DNA of 64,000 bases, from assembly GCA_963715045.1 (NCBI GenBank), contig CAVQRC010000014.1:62001-126000 (forward strand), written 5' to 3'. The translations under genes were made by a program, and so were the position numbers. This DNA is from CAVQRC01 sp963715045. GTDB lineage: Bacteria; Planctomycetota; Planctomycetia; Pirellulales; Lacipirellulaceae. This document shows, piece after piece, positions 44,372 through 56,654 of this stretch. How positions within the stretch are numbered: the stretch's first letter is position 1; each line of letters begins with the position of its first letter. The notes under the pieces are model-generated. The model did not search any database. It was given only the letters and a program-made list of their open reading frames with translations, and had not been told where the DNA came from.

Positions 44372-47300
44372 TTACTTGCCTGCCCAGCGTTTGAAACGAC
44401 GCTCGAGATCTTGGACGTCCTGGGCCGCGGCTTCCGGGAGCGGTCGTAACGAGTTCACGGCAGCCAGCGCTTCAGCAGGCTCGACGGCGATTCTGGTCAG
44501 GTCCTCTGGTACCGACGCCAGGCCGAAGTGTTTCGCAAAAAACTCGTACACGATCGCCCGCTTCGTCGGACCGAAGTCGTGTGGCTCGTCGGTCAGGTGA
44601 ACGCACTGCAATTGGTCCGCCGCGGCGTGGTCACGATAGATCGACTCGATCAACGGTTGGACCGTGGCCGGAAAGTCATGCGTCGGGTCCGGATCGGGCT
44701 TGCCTGCCCGCAGCAACCCACAACTGACGATCAACTGGGGACGCGGCGCGATCAGGCCGGACAGCTCCATGATCGTCGTGGGCGTAGACTGCATCACAGG
44801 CATCCCCGTTTCGCAATTGCAGCCGTCGTTCCCGCAACCCCAGGGATAGACGATCACCAGCGGTGCGGCGGCCGCGATACGGTCGTCCAGGAAGGCCAGA
44901 TAAATCGCCTGCGTCCCACCGCCGGATGCGCCCGTGACCCCGATCCGGGTCGCGTCGACATCCTCTTGAGCGATCAGGAAGTCGACCGCCCGGAGACTGT
45001 TGGCAGTCTGCAAGGCCAGCACCAGGGGATGGTCGTGATCAACTTGCTGGGAGTCGTTCCAGCCGACCATGCTGTACGACAACACGACCGCCCCCATGCG
45101 GGCCAGGTGGGCACAGCGGATCTGCTGATCCTTCGCGATATCGGCCGTCCGCGAAGTGGCCGTGCGGACAGAGAATCGCTGGACGTGATTTCGTGGCCGC
45201 CAACGGACGATACAGATTGCCGGTCAGGTAGAAACCGGGAAACGTTTCCAGCGTCACATTCGCGATCGAGTAATCGCCGCGGTGCCGCTGGCTGTGGACC
45301 ACCGCCGAGGGGGGCTGCGTGCTCCTCTCTTCGGGCAGACCGGCGTGGTAACGGAACTGTCGCCGCAACTCGGCACGCCGCTTCGCCCACTCTTCGATCG
45401 TGTGGTGGTTCTCCACCGCTGTCTGCATACTGACGAGCGCCTGCTCTCGAGAGGATAAACCCGACACGTCGGCATCAGGAGTTTCGGCTGCTGCAGGCTG
45501 CGGTGGCGGTTCCGTCCAACCAGGCAAGGTACTGGTTCGTGCTCGATCGTACCGAATCGAAAGGATGAACTGGATCAGATCAGATAACTCCTTGGGCGCG
45601 ATACTCTTCTCGATCCCTTCAGGCATCAACGACCGGCCCAGGTTCGTAACGTTTTCGACATCGCTTGAGAGAATCTCGACTTCCTTGCCCTCGGCATCGC
45701 GGAGGGTCATCGACGCGGCCGTCTGCGAGGCGATGATTCCGTTGTATGAACGGCCCGCATGGTCGACGACCAGGTATTGCTGGAAAGCCGGATTGACGTC
45801 CCGGTTGGGGTCGAGAATCTGAACCAGCAGCGTCTCGGGAGTGTGATAGTCGGTCGTCGCCAGGTTGGGTCCGACATCGTTTCCAAGTGCTCCATAGCGG
45901 TGACACGTCGCACAGTGCTTCGCGAACACGCCGCGACCGTTTTCAACGTCGCCCTGCCCGGAAGCCGCGGGGAGATAGCGGGCGATCACGTCTTCGCGAC
46001 TGGCCAACTTGCCGAACAGCTCCTCGGCACGGTCGCGGAGGCCTTCCTCGGCATGCTCGCGAAGTGCTTGCCGATGACTCGCCGTGAGACCCGTCGGCGG
46101 GATCCTCCCGGAGCCGATCGCGTCGAGCAATCGGTGACTGGTCTCGACTTGTGCGAGCAACTTCGAGATCGCGGCCTGCGCCGCTTCCGGTACGAGGTTG
46201 GGCCAGGCGTCCATCAGCAACAATGCGATTTCGGGATCGTTGAACTGAGTGACCGCGTCGACAGCGGCGACCTGAATCTCCTTTCCGGCGGCGACCGTAA
46301 GACCGGCTGCGAGGCTTGCCCGCGCGTCGGCAAACGCGCCGTAGCTCAGCAATCGCAACGCGTCGCGGCGGTCGGAGATGGCGGCGTCCGAACTGGCGGC
46401 CGTTTCGCGAGCCCAGTTCTGCTCGGAGCGAATCATGGCCGCGACGGCTTCGTCAGGATGCGATTCGGCAAAGGGATTACGCCTGTCAGGGCCGGGCGGG
46501 CCGCACAGCGCGAACAGCAGTCGCCGCTCGAACTGCCGGTTGTTGCGGATGGCCCTGCAGTTCGCGATCGCAGCAAGAGTCGACGCAACTTCCTCGGAGT
46601 CGTTCCGGCGGCCGATCTGCGCGGCAAGTCGTTCCAGGAGAGGAAACATCCGGGTGACGGACTCGGTCGTACAATTCCTCGCGATGCTGAGAGAACAGTC
46701 CGCCTGAGTCCGCCGGCAAGGAACTGAGCACGGCCGTGCTGATCCACGGACTGCCCGCATCACGGCGGGCAATTGTTTCGAGAGCCTTGAGACGCTCCTC
46801 GCTGGCGTTCTTTGGACCGCGACCCAGCGACAGGGCCACCTGCAGTCGAACCTGCTCGGTGGGATCGGCAGCCAACCGGCAAGCCTGCTGCCACAATCGG
46901 GGTTCGCCATCCCACGTGGATTCTGCCAGGCGTAAGGCGTGCACCCGCATCTCGGGTACGGGATCGGCAAGTGCCGCTGCGAGGACGTCGGGATCGATCG
47001 CCGCCAATGCGTGCAGTGCGTACAGGGCGTGCAGTCTTGCCGTCGGCCGATCGCTTGTCGCCAGCAGCGTCTTGAGGGGTTCGACGGCAGATCGGTCGCC
47101 CCGTTCGGTGATCAGCCGCTGGGCCGTATCCCGCCGCCAGCCGTTGTCGCATTCGAGTTCCGCGACGAGTTCGGCCGTGGCCAGTTCGGCAAGCATGGGC
47201 TGCGTTCTCGGCCGAAAGTCCGCGGGTGCGAGCCGATAGATGCGACCGAATCCGCGGCCCCGCCGCAGGTCGAGTCGCTCCGCCACGTCGAGTGGAATAT

Positions 47301-50257
47301 GCACCGACTCGATGGTCTCGCGGTACAGGTCGAGGACGTACAGCGTCCCATCGGGAGCATTCACGAAGTTCACGGGCCGAAACCAGGTGTCGGGGCTGCG
47401 GATGATTTCGGTTTGCCCGTCGACGCGTTCCGCAGCTTGCTCGAGTCCGTCTCCGACGAGACGCCGCCGGTGAACGAGATTCGTCTGCGAGCACCCTACA
47501 AACAGGTTCCCGCGGATCGGTTCGGGCAAGGCGTCGCCGCGATAAACCGTCAAACCGGCAGCGGCCGTGATGTGCGTGTGACTGACTGCCGGGCTTTCGG
47601 CCCGCAGATAACGCGACGCCACCCGCCGTTGACTGCGAATCGTCCGCCACGGCTCGACCGGACTGATGCGAAATACGGTCACGCCGTAGTCGACCAGTGG
47701 CCGCGTGACGGCTCCGATGGTCAGGAATGGATTGCGATCAAGATACCCGCCGGGATACATCACCTGCGTGAACGGCGTCGACTCGCTGCACACGTAACGA
47801 TTACCCCAGTCGTCGAACGTGTTCCCGAACTGCGCGTTGCCCCCGATGACTTCGAATTGCAGCGAATCAGGATGGAAGCGAAATGCCTGCCTGCCGACTT
47901 CGACCGGCTCCGTGGTCCGGCCGCTGATCGTGCCGCCGTTGCCGCTGGCCGCTCCGTAGACCCACCCATCGAGCCCCAGCACGAGGTTGTTGAACATTCC
48001 CTGCTGATTACCAGTGCCAAAGCCCTTGAAGACCCGGACGGTTTCGCTGGCGTCGGCCCGGCGATCTTCGTCGACGTCCTTGAAGTACCAGATATCGGGA
48101 GCCGCACCCACGAACAGGCCCCCCCGCCAGGGCACGATCCCCGTCGGCCACAACAGTCCGTCGGCGAATACGTCGGACCGGTCGAAGATGCCGTCGCCAT
48201 CGGTGTCTTCGAGGACCCGCACGCGTCCCAGCGGCATCCCGCCTTCGGCTGGCTTGTACGGATAATCGACGAGTTCTCCCACGAACAACCGGCCGCGTTC
48301 GTCGAATGCGGCCACGACCGGGTCGGTCACCATTGGCTCTGCCGCCACGAGGTCGACCCGCAAGCCGGCAATCGTCTCGAGCTGCTGCACCGCCTGCTCG
48401 GGTGGTGTCGGTTCGGAAGGCTGGAGAAACTCATCCAGGATGTCGGATGACTCGGTCTCAAGGTCGTGCCCGCGAATCTGGCCGGTGGCCGCCTGTTCCC
48501 CGTCGTCCTGGGCACTTGTCAGCCCTCCTCGTTCGCGAATCCGTTCGAGCCGTTCTTTTGCGCGGTTAAAGTAAGCGATCGCTCGATGCTGGTTTTCGAA
48601 AACCCGCCGTTCATGAAACGTGATTTGAGCGGCGATCTGATCGATTAACCAGTCGGCAGAGACCTGCTGGTAAGGCTTGCGACCGTCGACTTCGACGAAC
48701 ACCGGATTCGTATGGGCGTCTGCGTCGGGCGTGCCGGTTGGCGATTTGGAAAACACGCGGGCTGCGATCCAGGCGGGGCCCTCGAGTTGGATCTCAGTTG
48801 CATAGCGAAACCACCCGCCCCGTTGTTCTTGTTCCGGGATCATCTGCGCGTCGACGACTTTGCCGTTGACGACGAGCTGAAAGTCGGTGATGGGTGCCAC
48901 TTCCGAGCGGGCTCTTACGGCGACGTTCACCTGGTGGGGCCCGTCGCCTGTTCTGGAGATCGTCGCGCCGGGTTTCTGCCCTTCGACTTCCAGCAGCAAC
49001 AGCGGCCCGCTCGTCATAAAGGATCGCCCCGCGGCGACCGCCTGGAGCCACTGGCGGAACGTGGGCTGGCCATCGTGACAGGCATACGTCCGCGAATCGC
49101 CCAGCTTGCGGCACGCTGCGAAGTCGCTGGCACCGAATGCCGGCAGCCGCAGTCCCGTGTTGAGCAGGTGATACCAGCCTTCGAGCTGGATGCCGCGGTA
49201 CTTGCCGAACTGGAACAGTTCGACGGCATCGATCGTGCCCAGCGCCGCGTCGGCATAGATCTCCTGCGCGTAGCCACCGTGTGCGTGAAACGCAAATCCC
49301 CGCTGCTCTTTGACGACTCGCCCGAGCTCGCCATAAACGGGCCACTCGTTCACATTCTGAGTCGTCACCCGGCAACAGCAGTTGATCGACGAGAAACAGC
49401 GTCATGTGGCCGTAGACGTTGCTGCGATACTCCTGACCGGAGACGATTGCGTAGTCATCCCGGGTGCTGATGGACCTCTCGCCGAGCGCCCGCTGAGGAT
49501 TCTGCTGGCTGTCCATCAGTCCCTGGTACGTGGTTGTATTGTCGTTCCACGTGAGCACGCCACCGAACTGAATGTGTTCGGCGGCCAGCAGCCCGAACAG
49601 GACTTCGTCGTCCTGCTCCTCCAGTCGATCGAAATGCAGGTGCGGATCTCCGCTCCAATAGCCGTGCGGATTCATTGCCGCGGTGTGCTCGAGTACGATC
49701 TCGACGTCCTGCGTCTGGTCGTCGGCGACATCCACGGTGACCGTCTGGGGTTGGTATTCAAAGCCTTTCCAGACTTCGATCCGAGTGCTGCCTGGAGGGA
49801 CGCTGGCAGTGAACTCGCCGGGTGAATAGAAGAACCTGCCGAAGTAGCGGATGGGAGCCTTGGTGGGCCGGTTGCCGCGTCCTTCCGGCCACGGCTTGTC
49901 CAGGTTATGGGGCGTGTAGATGTCCGCCGCTGGCCGGTAGAAGTTGCCGTCGCTGCCGACGACGTTGACGCGACAGAATGTCGGCCGGCCGGTCGTCTGG
50001 TCGCGGATGGTGACCTTCACACGGCCCGCTGGGTTCGCCGGGTCGACGACCGCGAGTTGCCCGATGCGCCCGAAGCCGGGCGGCGTGAAGATGGTTGCCT
50101 CGTCGACGTCGTTCTGCGGCTCGCGATCGAACTGGCCAATCGTTTGACCGACGGCGTGCGGTCGCGTCACGACAATCGCGACGACGTGGCGACAAGAGAT
50201 CAAGAGTCTTACGGCGAACGGAGCATCCACACGCTCGCTGGGTGGTATTTGAGGCAT
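44372..50257 (-). CDS. Giant fusion: CehA/McbA-like metallohydrolase, PVC-type dehydrogenase, cytochrome c, alpha/beta hydrolase (three frame breaks)
   Basis: About 1,960 residues after correcting three single extra bases near 49,366, 46,665 and 45,160. In order: a Fn3/carboxypeptidase-regulatory-like N-terminus; a CehA/McbA (PHP-like) domain with SGDPHLHFDR, VSGQEYRSN and FHAHGGYAQE; the Pirellula/Verrucomicrobium-type membrane-bound dehydrogenase propeller (GLRVDLVAAEPMVTDPVV, RVLEDTDGDGIFDRSDVFAD, GWVYGAASGNGG); HEAT-like repeats; a cytochrome c with HCATCHRYG; and an acetylxylan-esterase-like alpha/beta hydrolase (CPHGHF, GVTGASGGGTQAI, DEPHDFGPTKR). It probably acts in the periplasm as a redox-linked hydrolase. 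Domain junctions lie inside uninterrupted frame segments, so the fusions are not made by the indels. Confidence 0.82.
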
Positions 50258-50466
50258 TCGCTGGACAGCAGGTTTATAAGCCGTTCGCGACCCGGACGCA
50301 AAGTGGGTTGGCGGTTGGGTGTAGTCCCGTCACTCCGTGGCGGGGATGTTGAGTCATGGCCGGGTCGACCTTCCTGGCGGCCGCAGGTTCCGAGCAGCGA
50401 TGGATTGCAGTCGCTGTTCTGGTCCGGGTCACGGAGTGCCCCGTCTACATGCCGTCTCTCTGCAGC

Positions 50467-52506
50467 TCAGTCGCACAGCGAATCGCGTAGTTTCCTGCGA
50501 ATCGTCTTGTTTGAAGCCGTTCGCGGGATCGCATCAATCAATACCACGTCGTGGATCTTGAACAATGGATTGAGTCGCTCGCTGATGTGCTGTTGCATCG
50601 CTCGCCGCAGTTCCGTGGCGTCGATCGTGTCCGTGACCGGTACGACGAACACCACAAGTTGCCCTGGCCCACCGCCCGCCGCCGGTACGGCGACCGCGGC
50701 GGACTGCGACACGCCTGCGACTTCGTTGAGCACGGCTTCGATTTCGACCGCGGCCACTTTCACGCCGCCCAGATTCATGCAATCGTCCATCCGGCCGTGA
50801 ACGCGAAAATGGCCACCCGGCAACCGTTCGAGTTCATCGCCGTGCTTACGCAGCGGGACTTCTCGCGGTTCGGCCGCGGGCACCACGGGGTAGTAGATCC
50901 GTTCGTGTTCGCCGTTAAGCAATCGTGACGAGAAGCCGATCGACGGCGGCACGAGGTAGGCCTCGCCCCGATTCACGGGCTCACCCGCGGCAGAGAGGAT
51001 CTCGATCTCCACGCCGAGTGTGGGCGTGGTAAACGTGCTCGGAGCGCAGGGCTGCAACACGGTACCGGTGATATACCCACCGCCCAGTTCGGTACCGCCG
51101 CAGTACTCGAGGATCGGGCGATAGCCGGCTCGGGACATGAGATACAGCATGTCGTCCGGTCGCGAACACTCACCGGTTGTGAGGAAGTGGCGGACACCGG
51201 TCCAGTCGCAGCCTTCGATGGCCTGGCTCTCGCGCCAGCCGCGAATGAGGCTCGGCACGACGCCGAGGATCGTGACCCCTGCCTGCTCGACGAACCGGCA
51301 GAAGTCAGCGGTTGTCGGCCCGCCTTCGTGCACGGCCAGGGTCGCCCGGTTGACGAGACCGGCGAAGATCAGCCACGGCCCCATCATCCAGCCCATGCTC
51401 GTCGGCCAGGCGATCCGGTCCTGGGGCTGGACGTCGTGATGCAGGTGGGCGTCGACCGCACCCTTGATCGGCGTGGAATGATCCCACGGGATCGCCTTCG
51501 GATCACCGGTGGTTCCCGAAGAGAACAGCACCGTGGTCACTTCGCCCGGCCGTGCGACATACGTTTCCGCCGGCTCGACGTCGGCGAGAAATTCGTTCCA
51601 TGACAGATCGTTCCCGCGCAATGTCGGCTTGTCCGAGAGACTCCGGGGTACGACCACGGTCGGTATTTCGATCTCGCGGAGCTTTTCGTAGAGCTGGTGG
51701 CGGCGGCCCGCCCGCAGGATTACATCCTGGGTGATCACGAGTTTCGCGCGACCGATCTCGAGTCGCCGCTGCATTTCGCTCGCGGCGAAGCTGTCGGCCA
51801 CACAGACCGCCTGACACCCGGCAAGAATGACACCCAGGTAGCACGCGATCGCGATCGGCGTGATGGGGAGAATCAGGCCGACGGCCGACCCAGGGTCGAG
51901 GCCCTGTCGCCTGATCGCCGCGGCGACCCGGCGGCTGCATGCTTCCAGTTCTCCATAGGTCCACTCGGACAGCGCCTGCTCCTCCTCCGAGCGATAGACG
52001 ATGGCAGTTCTTCGGGAATCGGCGAGGAAGCAGGCTTCCGCGATATTGAGCTCAGCCCCGACGAGCCAGTCTGGCTGTGGCAACTCCGGATCGGAAACGA
52101 CCCGCGAATAGGGCCGATGCAGCGGGACTTCTAGCGACTTGATCATCGTGTCCCAGAACTCACCGCGATTGCGTACCGACCACGCGTGCATCTCCTCGAA
52201 CGACTTCAGCGATCTGGCCCGCATCAGCCGTGACAGGTTCGAGCGGTCGATGTCGATAGCGTTCGGAATCCAGGCCGGAGCGGGCCCTTGTTCAGTCGGG
52301 CGGTTGCGATACACCCAGGCGAACAGCCGTTGATGAACTGCGAACGGGACTGCGGGCGACAACAGCCGTTGCGAGATCAACTGCCAGAGTTCGCTGTCTG
52401 GCAGTTCGGACCAGTGCGAGATTTGTGCCGCCCACTCCCCGCACGCCTCGGCATCGAGACCACTTTCGCCCAGCAGTGTCTGCAGTTCGGTCGCGGACAT
52501 CGACAT
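50467..52506 (-). CDS. Acetoacetyl-CoA synthetase-like acyl-CoA ligase
   Basis: 679 residues from ATG 52506 (ATG 52500 is in frame). ANL-superfamily signatures appear in order: the phosphate loop VLFSSGTTGDPKAIPW, EYCGGTELGGGYITG, HGRMDDCMNLGGVKV and the C-terminal TASNKTIRRK with the acyl-modifiable lysine. The length and the N-terminal WSVRNRGEFWDTMI block fit the acetoacetyl-CoA/acetyl-CoA synthetase group. It should activate a short-chain or keto acid with ATP and CoA in the cytoplasm. The PQQ-type gene is 49 bp upstream on the same strand; the giant fusion lies 209 bp downstream. Confidence 0.9.
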   Translation of the reverse strand: MSMSATELQTLLGESGLDAEACGEWAAQISHWSELPDSELWQLISQRLLSPAVPFAVHQRLFAWVYRNRPTEQGPAPAWIPNAIDIDRSNLSRLMRARSLKSFEEMHAWSVRNRGEFWDTMIKSLEVPLHRPYSRVVSDPELPQPDWLVGAELNIAEACFLADSRRTAIVYRSEEEQALSEWTYGELEACSRRVAAAIRRQGLDPGSAVGLILPITPIAIACYLGVILAGCQAVCVADSFAASEMQRRLEIGRAKLVITQDVILRAGRRHQLYEKLREIEIPTVVVPRSLSDKPTLRGNDLSWNEFLADVEPAETYVARPGEVTTVLFSSGTTGDPKAIPWDHSTPIKGAVDAHLHHDVQPQDRIAWPTSMGWMMGPWLIFAGLVNRATLAVHEGGPTTADFCRFVEQAGVTILGVVPSLIRGWRESQAIEGCDWTGVRHFLTTGECSRPDDMLYLMSRAGYRPILEYCGGTELGGGYITGTVLQPCAPSTFTTPTLGVEIEILSAAGEPVNRGEAYLVPPSIGFSSRLLNGEHERIYYPVVPAAEPREVPLRKHGDELERLPGGHFRVHGRMDDCMNLGGVKVAAVEIEAVLNEVAGVSQSAAVAVPAAGGGPGQLVVFVVPVTDTIDATELRRAMQQHISERLNPLFKIHDVVLIDAIPRTASNKTIRRKLRDSLCD

Positions 52507-52555
52507 CCTGGAGAAGTAAGTTTGCGCCTTGGCTGGAAGCGTTTACCCGTTCCGT

Positions 52556-53962
52556 TCACTCCCAACTGTAAGCCGCGATGGCGTTTTTCTCGCGGATGTA
52601 GACATGATTGCCGGCGACGGCCAGATGTCCCCACGTCTCTTCGGACGAGACGGTCCGCCGATCGAGGAGCACGAACTCGTCGGGATTCGCTTTGAAGAGC
52701 AGCAGCTCTCCGTCATTGGTGAGTGCCAGGATGCGATCGTCGCACCAGGCCATGCTGCAGTACCGGCTGAACGGACGATTCGAGGTCCACCGGATCGTCC
52801 CATCCCGCAGGTCGACGCAGGCGAATCGTTCGTTCTTCAAGTGCATATAGGCATAGTCGCCGATTACGACGGGCGACGACATGTAGACCGTGAGCTTGTT
52901 CTTCCATCCGTTGGAAATCTCGAACCGCCCGTTTTGACGCGTGAGCGGGTAGAACCCGGTTTGGCTCGCCCGGGTGCTCGTGAAGATCCCGTCGCGATAC
53001 ACGATGGGCGCGAGAATGCAGCCCTGATCGTAGCTGTCGAGCACCCGCTGCCAGAGCACTTCGCCGGTCGTCGGGTCGACGCCGGCGATGGCGTCGATAT
53101 TCGCGACCAGCAGTTGCGGTCGGCCGAGAACTGCGCCGAAGTCGGGCGAAGAATACGACCCCTGACCCTTGTCGGCACGTTCCAGGCATCGCCACAAACT
53201 CTTGCCGGTTCGCTTGTCGACCTTCACGAACGAGTCGGCCGCCTGTACGTAGACGCCCTCATCGAGAACCAGTGGCGAAGAGACGAATCCGAGCTCGGGC
53301 AGGGGGGTGCCGTATCGGGTATGAAAATCGGCCCGCCACCGTTCGGCTCCTGTGGCCTCGTTGAGACATACGAGCAGGTCGGGCATGCCGGCCACGTACA
53401 GGGAATCGCCGTCGAGGGCGGGCGTCGCGCGAATCCAGCTTCCCATGCTCGTGCCGAGTTCGGCCACCGTCATCGTCCCTTCCCACTCCGCCTGCCACCT
53501 TTGTTGTCCGGTTTCGCGATCGAGCGCGCGAACCCCTTCGAACTTCTCATCTCTCGTGAAGGTCACGAACAGGGTGTCCTTGGAGGTGACCGGTCCTGAA
53601 AAGCTGGGTGGCATTTCGATCCGCCAGAGTTGCTTCAGGCCGGCGAAGTCGTTCGGCCAGGGGCCGCCGCTTACGCGACCATCGCGGGTGGGTCCTCGCC
53701 ATTGCGGCCAGGTCGCGTCGTCGTCGGCCGTCGCCGAGTGTCCGCCGAGGGCGATCGTGAACGCAGCGACGAGCAGGACCACCGTGACGGAGCAAACCAT
53801 ATCGCGGGCGGCCAAGGCGAGCGAACCGAGCGCCGGAAAACGCGAGTGGGGCCGCCGTGTTTCGGTCACGCAATCGCGCGCTGGTTGTTCCGCCGCGTCC
53901 CCCGGCAGAGCCGGAGGCTCCGGGGCGTGTTCGCGGAGGAATCCTGCTGTGAATCTATCCAT
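52556..53962 (-). CDS. PQQ-like beta-propeller protein, secreted
   Basis: 468 residues from ATG 53962. An internal ATG at 53800 gives a better signal peptide (VCSVTVVLLVAAFTIALGG), so the true start may be there. The mature protein begins ATWPQWRGPTRDGRVSGG, the usual opener of planctomycete PQQ-binding-like propellers, and contains Trp-rich blades (VRALDRETGQQRWQAEW, VKVDKRTGKSLWRC, AGVDPTTGEVLWQRVL, CVDLRDGTIRWTS). No catalytic cofactor residues are certain; many such proteins are scaffolds or outer-membrane assembly-like factors. Confidence 0.88.
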   Translation of the reverse strand: MDRFTAGFLREHAPEPPALPGDAAEQPARDCVTETRRPHSRFPALGSLALAARDMVCSVTVVLLVAAFTIALGGHSATADDDATWPQWRGPTRDGRVSGGPWPNDFAGLKQLWRIEMPPSFSGPVTSKDTLFVTFTRDEKFEGVRALDRETGQQRWQAEWEGTMTVAELGTSMGSWIRATPALDGDSLYVAGMPDLLVCLNEATGAERWRADFHTRYGTPLPELGFVSSPLVLDEGVYVQAADSFVKVDKRTGKSLWRCLERADKGQGSYSSPDFGAVLGRPQLLVANIDAIAGVDPTTGEVLWQRVLDSYDQGCILAPIVYRDGIFTSTRASQTGFYPLTRQNGRFEISNGWKNKLTVYMSSPVVIGDYAYMHLKNERFACVDLRDGTIRWTSNRPFSRYCSMAWCDDRILALTNDGELLLFKANPDEFVLLDRRTVSSEETWGHLAVAGNHVYIREKNAIAAYSWE

Positions 53963-54157
53963 TTTCTTGTGAGATCTCCGTACGGCTTCTACTTCGTTCT
54001 GGCGCTTGAGGTAGACCGGGTCGATGCTGACTCGACATTTCGTACGCCCCAGGGGGCGCGAGCTTCATCGTGATCTGATCGATCTTGAGCCGGCTCGTTT
54101 GCCTGAGGATCCGATCGTACCCGTCCTGATCGCGGGCCTTGCCCCAGCGAAAGCCAA

Positions 54158-56442
54158 TCACTTGTCGGTCACCTTCCCATCTTCCTTCACGAGCGTTACT
54201 TCGAGCGGCCCCTGCTGGTCGTCTTGCTTCCAGTACGAATGACGAAACGGCAGCGAGAACTGGATCCCGTGATCTTCGAAGGCGCGAAATATGGCCAGGT
54301 TGACTTTCTCACAGAACGCGTAGTAATCCCAGCGGTCCGGAGGCGTGTACCAATAGTAAATTCGCACGTTGAACGAATCGGGATTGAACTCGTTGAAGTA
54401 CACGCGGGGTGGGAAGTCCGGATCCATCCCCTCGTGGTCTTCCAGCAACGCGCGAATACACGCGACCGCTTGTTCAACTTTTTGGCGGGGCGTGTCGATT
54501 GGAATGTGAAGATCGGCGGCCCGATGGATGTGCGTGCGTTTCCCGACGTTCTCGATCTCCGAGTCGGCCATCTGGTCGTTCGGAAGGCAGATCAAATGGC
54601 CCGTCAGCGAGCGGAGCTTGGTCGACCGGAGGCCGATCTCCTCGACGAAGCCGTCGTGTCCCTTGGCTACGATCCGGTCTCCCACAAGATAAGGCTTGTC
54701 GAGCAGAATCGTCACGGTTCCAAACAGCCCCTTGATCAGACCCTGCGCGGACAGGGCAATCGCCAACCCGCCGATTCCTGCACTGGCGATCAATGTCGTG
54801 AGAGGAAAACCGAGATAGCGACCCCCTTCGAGCAGCACGACCACCGCCGCTCCAATCCCGAGTACGCGGCAGATAATCCGGACCAGATTGGCGTCCAGAC
54901 CCCGCGGAGAGATGTGCGGCAGGGCGATGATCGACTCCGCGGTGCGACTGCTGACTCCCACAATCAACGCCAGGGTGCCCAGCAGGAACATTACATCTGC
55001 ACAAAAATTGATGACGTAGACGACCGTACCTCGAAGAGTAAGGTAGTCCCATGCGAAGTGCTTGAACGCGATGGGGACGAGCAGCATGACGACGAGATAG
55101 CCGAGGCTCAACCAGTACCGCCAGACGCTTTTCCCGCGGGCTCGCTCACCGCTGCTGCGGGCGAGTCGATACGCAAGCACCATGGCGGCGATTCCGAGCG
55201 GAGTTGCCAGCAGCAACCCGAGTCCCTGCCAGATGGCCATGCCAAACCTGCGATCCTGGAACCAGGCGGGCAGCCGATCCACCCACGAAGCGACAAGTGG
55301 GTTTCCAGGGCTGGAAAGCCACCATTCGTACAACCCCTCGGAAACGGCTGGCCCCTCGGTGCGATACGGCTGCTCGCGAAGCTTCTGGTAGAGTGCGGGC
55401 GCGGACGAGACGGTATCGGCAGCGAACAGAAACTCTCCCTTGCGAGGCCCTTCCATCATTCTGGTAATCACGATCTGCGTGCCGGGCACCTGCCACCGCA
55501 CGAGCGGATCGGACCCCGCTGCGGTGTCGATGGACTCGCTACCCGGGATCTGCTCCGAAGGGGGCAACCGGATGCGGTCGAGGATCTCCTTCAACGACAC
55601 CGCTGCCTCGGCGTCGAAGTACTCTCGGGCATATTCCGGGAGCTGGCTCGTGTCCATGCAAGAGAGAATCTGCTGGGCAATCGCATGGAATTCTGGGTTG
55701 CTGCGATCGAAATAGCGTTCTGTTTTGATCTGTTGAAAAAGTTCGTTGCACTTATCCAGGAACATGGTCAGCGTGCCGCGGGGGCTCGAGGTGTCGGCTG
55801 CCTGAGTTTTGCTGATCTTCGTAGCACCGATGTATACGTCGATGAGCCCTGGCGAAACACGAGCGTCATCGGTCCGATAGGGAAGCTGCTTGACCATGCT
55901 GTAGAAGCGAGCCGCCCGCCGCACGGTTCCGGCCGTGAACAGGTACGAGGAGCGAGCAGGACCTTGCTCGACTCGGGCGATGGCGATCCGGGTGCCCGGA
56001 ATCTGCCACCGCAGTGGCAACGCGACTTCCCCTGATTCCGAATCTGACACCAGCGGGATGTCCGCCGCGGGAGTTCGATTCGATCGAGCACTTCCTTGAG
56101 GTACAGGGCCGCTTCAATTCCGGCCGTCTGCCGCAGCTCCTGAGGCAATTCGGTCAAATCGAGGCAGTCGAGAATCCGCTCCGTGGTGGGCAGGATCTCC
56201 GCAGCGGTCTCATCCGTAATCTGGCGATCTTTGATTTGGGAATACAGCTCATTGCAGGCGGCGATGAGGCTGTTGAGCGTTGCCGCGGGACTCGAAGTGT
56301 CGCTCGGCTGCAGCGGCGGCAACGCGGCCGGTTCCTGCGTCATGCCGTTGTTTGGAGTTGAACAACATCCCAGCAGGAGGACGACAGCGATGCGAGCCCA
56401 ATTCGTCACGACGGGAATCCTCCGGAAGGCCAGCGAAACCAC
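54158..56442 (-). CDS. MscS-family mechanosensitive channel with duplicated periplasmic module (one frame break)
   Basis: About 760 residues after allowing for one missing base near 56,065. GTG 56442 is the longest start; GTG 56409 also fits and gives VTNWARIAVVLLLGCCS, which resembles a lipoprotein leader. Two homologous ~190-residue modules follow, each with a helical part (AACNELYSQI / DKCNELFQQI; LKEVLDRIELP / LKEILDRIRLP), then a beta-rich part (LRWQIPGTRIAIARVEQGP / VRWQVPGTQIVITRMMEGP). Several membrane segments come next, then the MscS pore helix (SAGIGGLAIALSAQGLIKGLFG), the beta domain and an alpha/beta C-terminus. The family relieves osmotic stress. The duplicated module is an extra sensor or interaction domain. 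Confidence 0.85.
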
Positions 56443-56654
56443 GCGGCAGTATTACCACCTTATCTGAGATGGGCGGCAGCACGGAATGCTGGATGACAGA
56501 AATCAGGACCTCCCGCCTGGGCCGCCGTCCTGACTTCTGTTACATCCGGAAGTACCGCGAACCGATGCGATTGGCGTCTGCCTTCTGGTATCCGCCAGAT
56601 CTGGGAACATGTCCCCCTGGCAAGACTCCCTCTCCCTGCGCACCATCGTCCGTC

